A DNA stretch of 9,230 nucleotides, taken from Chloroflexota bacterium. GTDB lineage: Bacteria; Chloroflexota; Anaerolineae; J036; Brachytrichaceae. Position numbers and translations under genes: made by a program. Positions 1-5,353 of this stretch are shown here, in pieces (positions within the stretch are counted from its first letter, which is position 1; each line of letters starts with the position of its first letter). The stretch is taken from the NCBI GenBank assembly GCA_021813225.1, contig JAKALH010000089.1, positions 1 to 9,230 of the forward strand, given 5' to 3'. The notes below the pieces were generated by a model. The model ran no database searches. It had not been told where the DNA came from and was given only the letters and a program-made list of their open reading frames with translations.

Positions 1-1
1 C

Positions 2-841
2 GAACTGGTGGGCTACCTGGGGCCGAACGGAGCCGGAAAATCCACTACGCTCAAGATGCTGACCGGCCTGCTCGTCCCCACTTCCGGCGAGGTGCGCGCG
101 AACGGGCACGTGCCGTGGCGCGAGCGGCAGACCTACGTCGCGCGCATCGGCGCGGTGTTCGGCCAGCGCACTACGCTGTGGTGGGACCTGCCGGTCATTG
201 AATCGCTGGAACTGCTGCAGCATATCTACAAGGTGCCGACCGAACGCTTCCGGCGCAACCTGGACGAATTCCGCGCGCTGCTGGAACTGGATGCGTTCCT
301 GGGCACGCCGGTGCGCTCGCTTTCGCTGGGGCAGCGCATGCGCGCGGATATCTGCGCGGCGCTGCTGCACGAACCCGACCTGCTGTTCCTCGACGAACCC
401 ACCATCGGCCTGGATGTCGTCGCCAAGGAGCGCATCCGCCAGTTCATCCTGCACATCAACCGCGAGCACGGCACCACCGTGCTGCTGACCACGCATGATC
501 TGTCCGACGTGGAAAAGCTGTGCGAGCGTGTCATGATCATCGACCACGGCCGGTTGCTGTTTGACGGGTCGCTGGCTGCCCTGTCGGAGCGCTTCGGCGG
601 CAAACGCGAGCTGGTGGTCGATTTCGCCGAGGATTACGGCGACGTCGGCATCGAAGGCGCAGCGGTCGTCGAGCGCGATGGCACACGCGCCGTATACCGC
701 TTCGGCCGCGAGACCATCAGCGCATCCGAGTTGATCGGCGCGCTGTCCGCCCGCTATCGCATCAGCGACCTGTCGGTGCGCGAGCCTGACATCGAGGACA
801 CCATCCGGCGCATCTACGAAGAGCGCCTGCTGGAACGCTGA
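2..841 (+). CDS. ABC-2 type transporter ATP-binding protein (5' partial)
   Basis: This is the ATPase subunit of an ABC exporter, a cytoplasmic protein that would power a membrane permease. The reading frame is open at the left edge (Glu-Leu precede the GTG at 8), so the true start lies outside the window. Counting the GTG codon at 8 as residue 1, I see Walker A GPNGAGKST (5-13), the Q-loop in FGQRTTLWWDLP (51-62), the ABC signature LSLGQ (105-109), Walker B LLFLDEP (125-131) and the H-loop TTHD (161-164). The WWDLP segment after the Q-loop is typical, from family knowledge, of the uncharacterised ABC-2 ATPases of the COG4586 group, which usually work with two ABC-2 permeases. A C-terminal domain of about 75 residues follows the ATPase core. 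No permease lies downstream; the next gene is convergent, so partners would be upstream of the window or elsewhere. The substrate is unknown. Confidence 0.93.
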   Translation, partial: ELVGYLGPNGAGKSTTLKMLTGLLVPTSGEVRANGHVPWRERQTYVARIGAVFGQRTTLWWDLPVIESLELLQHIYKVPTERFRRNLDEFRALLELDAFLGTPVRSLSLGQRMRADICAALLHEPDLLFLDEPTIGLDVVAKERIRQFILHINREHGTTVLLTTHDLSDVEKLCERVMIIDHGRLLFDGSLAALSERFGGKRELVVDFAEDYGDVGIEGAAVVERDGTRAVYRFGRETISASELIGALSARYRISDLSVREPDIEDTIRRIYEERLLER

Positions 842-851
842 GGATAGCCTG

Positions 852-896
852 GCAACACAAACAACAGGCCCCCGGGCGCGCATGACCGGGAGCCTG
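852..896 (-). terminator. Rho-independent-type terminator of the GH16 gene
   Basis: The arms 886-896 and 865-875 form an 11-base-pair stem around a 10-base loop. Read on the minus strand all eleven positions pair, one of them as a U-G wobble. The stem is followed by a T-rich tail (TTGTTTGTGTT). It begins 35 bases beyond the stop codon of the minus-strand hydrolase. On the plus strand the wobble becomes a C-A mismatch and no T-run follows, so it serves the hydrolase much better than the ABC gene. Confidence 0.7.
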
Positions 897-930
897 CTGC
901 TGCGATGAGTTCAGCCGTCCAGCGGCTGCG

Positions 931-1776
931 TCAGTGCGAATACACGCGCACGTAATCGACCAGCATCGACTGCGGGAACACCGTGCTGCTGTCGGGGTTG
1001 CCCGCCCATGGGCCGCCCACAGCCACATCGAAGATGATGTGGAAGGGGTGGTCGAATACCCATTGCTGGCCCGCCTTCAGGTCGCTGCGCTTCACAGTCT
1101 GAAACAGGTTGTCATCCACGTAAAAGCGCACCGCGCCTTTCTCCCATTCAACCGCGTAAACGTGATAGCCGGCGGCGAACACCCCGTTGCGCGGCAGGCT
1201 GTAGGATGCGCCGATGCTGGAGTCGCCGGAAGCGCCCGGGAAGTGAATGGTGCTTTCGATGGAACGTTCGGCGTTGACATGCTCCATCACGTCGATCTCG
1301 CCGCTGTTGGGCCAGCCGACCTGGTCGATGTTGTCGCCCAGTAGCCAGAACGCCGGCCAGATGCCCTGCCCCTGCGGTATCTTGATGCGCGCCTCGAAAC
1401 GGCCGTACATCTGCGCGAATTTGCCGTGCGATTCCAGGCGCGCCGAAGTGTACTGGTTGCCCTGATAGTCCTCTTTATTGACCGTGATCTGCAGGTTGCC
1501 GTTCTGGATGGATGCATTGGCGGTGCGGTCCGTGTAGTACTGCAGTTCGGTGCCGTTGCCCCACGCCCCGCCAGTTTCATAGGTCCACTTCGAAGGGTCG
1601 GCGGCGGCGCCATTGTTGCCGTTGAACTCATCCTGCCACACCAGGTGCCAGCTCGAAGTCACCGGTCGGGATGCCAGCGCCGGCAGTGCGCCGGCGGATG
1701 CCTGTGCCGCCAGTGTCAATAACAGCGCCGCGCTTGCTGCACATACTGTCGGTTTCGATAGGTTGAACACCTGCAT
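931..1776 (-). CDS. Secreted glycoside hydrolase family 16 (beta-glucanase/laminarinase type)
   Basis: This is a predicted extracellular endo-beta-glucanase of 281 residues that would cleave beta-1,3 or mixed beta-1,3/1,4 glucans by a retaining mechanism. Residues 1-28 form a signal peptide: a short n-region with one Lys, a hydrophobic stretch (13-24) and an ASA site before Gly29. The catalytic signature is GEIDVME (159-165), with Glu160 as nucleophile, Asp162 as helper and Glu165 as acid/base by analogy to the family. Other GH16 landmarks are GNGTELQYYT (73-82), WPAFWLLG (140-147) and FDVAVGGPWAGNP near the C terminus. The length fits a single-domain GH16 with no carbohydrate-binding module. 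The start is supported by GAGGTG about ten bases upstream. It is a monocistronic minus-strand gene, convergent with the ABC ATPase and divergent from the methyltransferase cluster. Exact substrate (laminarin, lichenan or other) cannot be told from sequence. Confidence 0.95.
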   Translation of the reverse strand: MQVFNLSKPTVCAASAALLLTLAAQASAGALPALASRPVTSSWHLVWQDEFNGNNGAAADPSKWTYETGGAWGNGTELQYYTDRTANASIQNGNLQITVNKEDYQGNQYTSARLESHGKFAQMYGRFEARIKIPQGQGIWPAFWLLGDNIDQVGWPNSGEIDVMEHVNAERSIESTIHFPGASGDSSIGASYSLPRNGVFAAGYHVYAVEWEKGAVRFYVDDNLFQTVKRSDLKAGQQWVFDHPFHIIFDVAVGGPWAGNPDSSTVFPQSMLVDYVRVYSH

Positions 1777-1845
1777 TCCCCCGCATCACCTCGCCGCCTG
1801 CCGGAAACACCGTCAAAGCTGCGGCGGCGAAGTGACCCGAGGTTG

Positions 1846-1851
1846 ATTATG
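1846..1851 (-). promoter_or_regulatory. Candidate -10 box for the GH16 gene
   Basis: Read on the minus strand this hexamer is CATAAT, five of six matches to TATAAT, about 70 bases upstream of the hydrolase start. The -35 position at a 17-base spacing holds only a weak match (ATTTCA). It is the best promoter-like match I could find for this gene, but it rests on the -10 box alone. Confidence 0.3.
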
Positions 1852-1889
1852 AGGGGCAGGCTGGCGAATGAAATAAGCAGGATTGCTGA

Positions 1890-1932
1890 ATTCCACCGCC
1901 TTCAATATCCCACGCCGCAGCAGGCGGTGAAT
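1890..1932. repeat. Inverted repeat in the divergent intergenic region
   Basis: The arms 1890-1901 (ATTCCACCGCCT) and 1922-1932 (AGGCGGTGAAT) are complementary over 11 pairs with a single bulged C, around a 20-base loop. It lies between the divergent GH16 gene and methyltransferase gene, 114 bases from the former start and 85 from the latter. It has no T-run on either side, so it is not an obvious terminator. It could be an operator for one or both genes or simply a structured spacer. The rest of the 1777-2017 region holds no convincing gene. Confidence 0.5.
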
Positions 1933-2017
1933 ACGCGGGATGGCGTAAATGGCGGCACTCCCCGCGCGAATGGTAGTAGATTAGACGGCAACATGCCGCA
2001 TCACCTGGGGAGCACGT

Positions 2018-2680
2018 ATGGAATTGCAGAAAATCCGGGATGACTTCGACCGGCTGGCGCTGTTCGACGACGACGGCTGGAGCCACAACAGCCACTACGG
2101 CGATTATCTGTTGCGCCACATCCCGGCGGGATCAGGCCATGCAGCCACCGCGCTGGAAATTGGCTGCGGAACCGGCCACTTCGCGCGGCAACTGGCCGCG
2201 CGTTACGACCGCGTAATCGCCGTGGACCCCTCGCCGCAGATGATACGCGTGGCGCAGGCGCGCTCAGGCGGCTTCCCGAATATCGAATATCAGGTGGGAG
2301 AGGTGATGGCGATGGCGTTTCCAGCGGGCAGCTTCGATTGCATCGCCTCAATCGCTACGCTGCACCACCTGCCGCTGCCGGCCGTCCTGCAACGCATGAA
2401 AGAGATGCTGAAACCGGGCGGGGTGCTGCTGGCGCTCGACCTGTTCGAGGCCGAAGCTCAGCGCCTGCCGGATCTGCTGCGTTCCGCTGTGGCGCTGCGG
2501 CTGCTGCGGCTGCGCACATCGCCTGCTGCCCGCGCGGCATGGGCGGAGCACGGCCGCACCGACCGCTATGTGCGGGTATCCGATGTCCGGCAATTGTGCC
2601 GCGACCTGTTGCCGGGCGCGGTCGTTCGCAAGCATCTGTTCTGGCGTTACTCGCTGGTATGGCGGAAACCGGCGCAGTAA
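2018..2680 (+). CDS. Class I SAM-dependent methyltransferase
   Basis: This is a 220-residue cytosolic methyltransferase with a Rossmann-like SAM-binding fold of the Methyltransf_11 / UbiE-like type. Motif I is ALEIGCGTGHF (45-55), the acidic residue that would bind the SAM ribose is Asp70 in VIAVDPSP, the motif around FDCIASIATLHHLP (106-119) marks the fourth strand, and LKPGGVLLALDLF (131-143) the fifth. The start is clear: GGGGAG at 2007-2012 with a five-base spacer. It is the first gene of a tight plus-strand cluster, with 38 bases to the next gene. The acceptor is unknown: HH-containing Methyltransf_11 proteins methylate quinones, lipids or small molecules. The two membrane-protein neighbours make a lipid or other hydrophobic substrate conceivable, but that is inference only. 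Confidence 0.92.
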   Translation: MELQKIRDDFDRLALFDDDGWSHNSHYGDYLLRHIPAGSGHAATALEIGCGTGHFARQLAARYDRVIAVDPSPQMIRVAQARSGGFPNIEYQVGEVMAMAFPAGSFDCIASIATLHHLPLPAVLQRMKEMLKPGGVLLALDLFEAEAQRLPDLLRSAVALRLLRLRTSPAARAAWAEHGRTDRYVRVSDVRQLCRDLLPGAVVRKHLFWRYSLVWRKPAQ

Positions 2681-2718
2681 GGCGTAATCTGCCGCAATCC
2701 AACAGACCGGAGCGCCCT

Positions 2719-3432
2719 ATGATGAACTGGCTTCCCATCCCGCTGTTGATCTTCAGCGTTACCGCGCTCATCATCGCGGACGAACGCGCTCGGCCCGGCC
2801 AGGCGCGCAATCTGCGCTGGGTGGCCGTGTGGAAACCGCTCTCATCCATCCTGGTGATTGCGGTGGCGGCGCTGTCCTTTGCGCTGCGCGGTCCGCGCGA
2901 TACGGTATACACTCTGTTGATTCTCGGCGGGTTGGTGTTCTCGCTGGCTGGCGACGTGCTGCTCATCTTCCCGGCGCCCAGGGCGTTTATGGCAGGCCTG
3001 GTCGCCTTCCTGTGCGCCCATTTGACCTATACCGCGGCTTTCGTGCATCTGCAGGTCACCCGCGAGATGGGCAGCAACCCGGCCGCCGAGTTGCTGGCGG
3101 CTGCGGTGCTGGCGCTGGCGGCGGTCGGGGTCTATAACATCCTGCGGCCTGGCCTGGGCGGGATGCGCCTGCCTGTCATCGCCTATATGGTTGTCATCTC
3201 AGTTATGCTGCACCGCGCGCTGGCGGTGGCGTTCGTGTATAACGGGTCGCCCGGCCTGCCGATATTGATTGTTGGCGGCGCCGCATTGTTCTACCTCTCC
3301 GATGCCATCCTGGCGATCGACCGGTTCAGGATGCAGGGAGCCATGCCGCACGGCCGCCTGTGGAGTCTGCTCGCCTACTACGCCGGGCAGTTGCTGCTGG
3401 CGCTCTCCGTAGCGGCATTCGCACTGCAATGA
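2719..3432 (+). CDS. YhhN/TMEM86 family membrane protein (lysoplasmalogenase-like)
   Basis: This is a polytopic inner-membrane protein of 237 residues in the YhhN/TMEM86 family, whose characterised animal members hydrolyse the vinyl ether bond of lysoplasmalogens. I see about eight hydrophobic segments (roughly 5-20, 36-56, 63-84, 91-109, 123-140, 153-172, 179-200 and 214-236). Family-like conserved spots are WKP (38-40), GDVLL with Asp79, CAHLTY with His101, and FYLSDAILAIDRF (191-203) with Asp195 and Asp201. I start it at the first of two tandem ATGs, with GGAG six bases upstream. The frame stays open for 127 further codons upstream, but that part overlaps the methyltransferase and reads as a low-complexity Ala/Arg/Gly shadow. 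It overlaps the next gene by four bases (ATGA), implying translational coupling. The bacterial substrate is unproven. Confidence 0.9.
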   Translation: MMNWLPIPLLIFSVTALIIADERARPGQARNLRWVAVWKPLSSILVIAVAALSFALRGPRDTVYTLLILGGLVFSLAGDVLLIFPAPRAFMAGLVAFLCAHLTYTAAFVHLQVTREMGSNPAAELLAAAVLALAAVGVYNILRPGLGGMRLPVIAYMVVISVMLHRALAVAFVYNGSPGLPILIVGGAALFYLSDAILAIDRFRMQGAMPHGRLWSLLAYYAGQLLLALSVAAFALQ

Positions 3433-3932
3433 ACCTGCTGTATCCAGCCAGTTATGTTTTAATCCTGCTTGGGTTGTTGTTTGCGGTAGTGCCCCTCCTG
3501 CCGGGGACGGTGCTGGTGTGGCTAGGCATCCTGGCATGGGCGGATGCTAACGGCTTTCAGACGGTCGGCTGGCCCTTGCTGATCGTATTGGCGGTCATCG
3601 CTGTGGTCACGCTGGGCAGCGACTTTTACATGACGACGCTGATTTCGCGTCGCAGCGGCGCAAGCTGGCAGGCGGTATTGGGCGCCATCGTCGGCGGACT
3701 GCTGGGCGGGCTGGCGCTGAGCGCCGCGGCGCTGTTTATCGGCACCATACTCGGCGGAATCGCCGGTTCCGTGCTGGGCGTCGTCGCTGTAGAGTATCTG
3801 CGCCGGCGCGACCTGCGGCTGTCCGTCAAGGCCGGCAGCGGTTTTCTGCTCGGTTATCTCGCTTCCACGCTGCTGCGGCTGGCGATGTGCCTGCTGATGA
3901 TCGGCATCTTCGCTCTCCAGGCGCTGCGCTGA
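3429..3932 (+). CDS. DUF456 domain-containing membrane protein
   Basis: This is a small integral membrane protein of 167 residues in the DUF456 family, whose function is not known. Features typical of the family are the PLLPGT turn (22-27) after the first hydrophobic helix, a second helix pair (about 28-63), the short polar SDFYMTTLISRR segment (64-75), and a glycine-rich GxxxG-type region (85-118: GAIVGGLLGG, then GTILGGIAGSVLG). A basic stretch, YLRRRDLR (123-130), leads to a last helix (about 135-164). The start ATG overlaps the stop of the upstream YhhN-type gene as ATGA; the longer in-frame extension back to 3360 lies inside that gene and is not needed. The pairing suggests the two membrane proteins are made together, but nothing in the sequence assigns a role. 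Confidence 0.9.
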   Translation: MNLLYPASYVLILLGLLFAVVPLLPGTVLVWLGILAWADANGFQTVGWPLLIVLAVIAVVTLGSDFYMTTLISRRSGASWQAVLGAIVGGLLGGLALSAAALFIGTILGGIAGSVLGVVAVEYLRRRDLRLSVKAGSGFLLGYLASTLLRLAMCLLMIGIFALQALR

Positions 3933-3945
3933 ACTGCCCGCCACC

Positions 3946-3980
3946 GCCAGTCGTCAGATTGGCGGCGACGGCATACAATA
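3946..3980 (+). repeat. Direct repeat copy 1 (promoter-like element upstream of the clan-A hydrolase)
   Basis: This 35-base element matches the copy at 5246-5280 at 31 of 35 positions, including an identical final 10 bases (GCATACAATA). Weaker similarity extends some ten bases further on each side. Inside it CCGCCA (3944-3949) and TGGCGG (3960-3965) form a six-base-pair dyad. It begins 13 bases after the DUF456 stop codon and ends 110 bases before the hydrolase start. It could be a duplicated promoter/operator, a dispersed intergenic repeat or a scar of insertion. No T-run follows, so I do not call a terminator. Confidence 0.75.
3951..3979 (+). promoter_or_regulatory. Candidate promoter of the clan-A hydrolase
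   Basis: TACAAT (3974-3979) matches the -10 consensus at five of six bases and TCGTCA (3951-3956) the -35 consensus at four of six, with a 17-base spacer. The same arrangement recurs in the second repeat copy. Transcription would start near 3986, giving a leader of about 105 bases with a modest stem (4000-4005 pairing with 4018-4023). Confidence 0.45.
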
Positions 3981-4090
3981 ACGTCAGTTCGGGTTAAAAG
4001 CGCCTCCATCGCCAGAAAGGCGCCCAGATTCAAGGACGGCCTCCTGGCTCAGGACGTTACGCCGGGTGGAGGTCGACTGCACTCAAGGAT

Positions 4091-5167
4091 ATGATGAAAA
4101 ACACATTTTCAACGGCCCGCATCGTTCTCGCGTCATTGGCGACTGTGTTGTTGGCACTGCGTGCGGCAGATATGCATCGCCTGAGTGCGGCGACTCAGTC
4201 TGACGCATTTGGCTACGGATTTGTCATGTTCGGCCCCGAAACGGCCAACCCGCGTGCCTGGGGCTTTAACTGGATGAAGGTGTACAACGTGCCAAGCACT
4301 AAACCGCCGGCGAAGGTGTTGTATCTGATCCCGGTATCCGCAGCGGATGTGGGGAATCTACCCGCTGTGCAGCAACGCGTAGATAATGTGATGAACCAGG
4401 CCGGGGGCAACATCGATGCCTACGAGATTGGCAACGAGGTAAACCTGAGTTCCACATTCGGGTGGAATGCCTCGCCAGTCGCCGCAGACTACAAACAAGT
4501 GTTGTGCGCCGCCTATGACCGAATTAAGTCCAATTCTCGAACGGCGCTTGTAGTGTCAGCGGGGCTGGCGAACACTGGTCGGGTGTCCGGCACATGGGGT
4601 GGTCACCCGGGAAACAACGGCGCCAGCCAGGATGAGCGCACGTACTTGACTGAACTCATTGCTGCCGGCGCAGGGGCATGTCTGGATTTCGTCGGCTATC
4701 ACCCCTTTGGCTTCAGCGCCGATTTCGACGCACCACCGGATGCGACTGGCGGCACGCCAGCGACTGACTGCGGCAGCGGTCTGTGCTTCCGATCCGCCGA
4801 AAGGCTCTATGACATCATGCAGGCTAATGGTTGGGGAGCCAAGAAAATGTGGGCCACCGAAATGGGCTGGTTAATCTTTCCACCATCTGAATGTTCCACT
4901 GTTCCTGGTAACGGCGACTGGTCCAACCGCGCATGGCAGGCTGTGACACGTGAAAAGCAGGCAATGAACCTGGCGGGTGCGTTCAATTACGCGCGCGCGA
5001 ACTGGCCATGGATGAACGCGATGTTTGTGTTCAATTTGAATTTCAACATGGCTCCCTATTACGCTGCGTGCAATCAGATGCGTTACTACAGTGTACTGGG
5101 AAATCCTGCGGAGATTGCACTGCGCGGTCTGTTCAATTGGCGCTACATGCCCATCATGATGCGGTAG
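4091..5167 (+). CDS. Clan-A (TIM-barrel) glycoside hydrolase-like secreted protein
   Basis: This is a 358-residue putative retaining glycosidase with a (beta/alpha)8 fold. The N terminus (KNTFSTAR, then a hydrophobic stretch at 11-23) is a signal peptide or membrane anchor, so the enzyme should act outside the cytoplasm. The clan-A hallmarks are AYEIGNEVN (110-118), where Asn115-Glu116 would give the acid/base, and MWATEMGW (253-260), where Glu257 would be the nucleophile. Other barrel landmarks are GFNWMKVYN (58-66), VSAGLANTGRV (155-165), GYHPFGF (202-208) and MFVFNLNF (311-318). It resembles GH39/GH5-like proteins, but I cannot assign a CAZy family or substrate. Six Cys residues occur, five of them after residue 190. 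AAGGA (4085-4089) fits the second ATG (4094, spacing four) better than the first. Its GC is lower than that of neighbouring genes (32 of 60 in 4441-4500 against 40 of 60 in 6061-6120), and near-identical repeats bracket it, hinting at separate acquisition. Confidence 0.82.
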   Translation: MMKNTFSTARIVLASLATVLLALRAADMHRLSAATQSDAFGYGFVMFGPETANPRAWGFNWMKVYNVPSTKPPAKVLYLIPVSAADVGNLPAVQQRVDNVMNQAGGNIDAYEIGNEVNLSSTFGWNASPVAADYKQVLCAAYDRIKSNSRTALVVSAGLANTGRVSGTWGGHPGNNGASQDERTYLTELIAAGAGACLDFVGYHPFGFSADFDAPPDATGGTPATDCGSGLCFRSAERLYDIMQANGWGAKKMWATEMGWLIFPPSECSTVPGNGDWSNRAWQAVTREKQAMNLAGAFNYARANWPWMNAMFVFNLNFNMAPYYAACNQMRYYSVLGNPAEIALRGLFNWRYMPIMMR

Positions 5168-5186
5168 ACGGTCTGCACGTCACCGG

Positions 5187-5210
5187 TGCCGCATGCAATC
5201 CCTGGCGGCA
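5187..5210 (+). terminator. Weak hairpin downstream of the clan-A hydrolase
   Basis: TGCCGC (5187-5192) and GCGGCA (5205-5210) can pair as six base pairs around a 12-base loop, 19 bases after the stop codon. No T-run follows, so a role in termination is only possible, not shown. Confidence 0.2.
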
Positions 5211-5245
5211 TGCCATTGCCCTGAACGAACCAGCCGAGGCCCGCC

Positions 5246-5280
5246 GCCAGTCGCCAGATTGGCGCTGATGGCATACAATA
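5246..5280 (+). repeat. Direct repeat copy 2 (promoter-like element upstream of the lon-like operon)
   Basis: This is the second copy of the 35-base element, exactly 1300 bases from copy 1, differing at four positions (5254, 5265, 5266 and 5269). Here the dyad can form as CGCCA (5253-5257) with TGGCG (5260-5264), or with the more distant CGCCA at 5245-5249. It ends 73 bases before the protease start. Together the copies flank the low-GC hydrolase gene. Confidence 0.75.
5251..5279 (+). promoter_or_regulatory. Candidate promoter of the lon-like operon
   Basis: TACAAT (5274-5279) is a five-of-six -10 match and TCGCCA (5251-5256) a four-of-six -35 match, with a 17-base spacer as in copy 1. A start near 5286 would give a leader of about 68 bases that contains the palindrome at 5312-5335. 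Most of the dyad falls in the spacer, where a bound repressor could block polymerase. Confidence 0.45.
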
Positions 5281-5311
5281 GAATCAGGTTCAGGCCAGGT
5301 TCTTTTATCCG

Positions 5312-5335
5312 GCTGCGGCGGCGCGCCGCCGCAGC
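5312..5335. promoter_or_regulatory. Perfect 24-base GC-rich palindrome before the protease ribosome-binding site
   Basis: The half-site GCTGCGGCGGCG (5312-5323) is followed directly by its exact reverse complement (5324-5335). As RNA it would fold into a very stable stem of about ten pairs with a four-base loop. TCC (5308-5310) can add three pairs with GGA (5338-5340) across a small internal loop, reaching the edge of the AGGGAG Shine-Dalgarno sequence (5341-5346). No T-run follows, so it is not a terminator. It may be a repressor site or a leader-RNA structure that tunes translation of the protease. Confidence 0.6.
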
Positions 5336-5353
5336 ATGGAAGGGAGACGACCC

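Noticed and set aside
1843..2043. Small plus-strand open frame in the divergent intergenic region.
   Set aside because: No ribosome-binding site or recognisable motif, and it runs into the start of the methyltransferase gene in another frame.
2338..2718. Upstream extension of the YhhN-type frame by 127 codons.
   Set aside because: It lies inside the methyltransferase gene, reads as Ala/Arg/Gly-rich shadow sequence, and the ATG at 2719 has its own GGAG at proper spacing.
3938..3971. Imperfect hairpin after the DUF456 gene as its terminator.
   Set aside because: The stem has two mismatches in twelve positions, no T-run follows, and the sequence recurs at 5238-5271 as part of the promoter-like repeat.
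3979..4059. Long-range pairing between TAACGTC (3979-3985) and GACGTTA (4053-4059) as a possible riboswitch.
   Set aside because: Seven isolated pairs over 67 bases, with the first arm largely upstream of the predicted transcript start, are not enough to claim structure.
5336..5353. Alternative ATG start for the protease at 5336.
   Set aside because: It directly abuts the palindrome and lacks a ribosome-binding site, whereas the ATG at 5354 has AGGGAG seven bases upstream.
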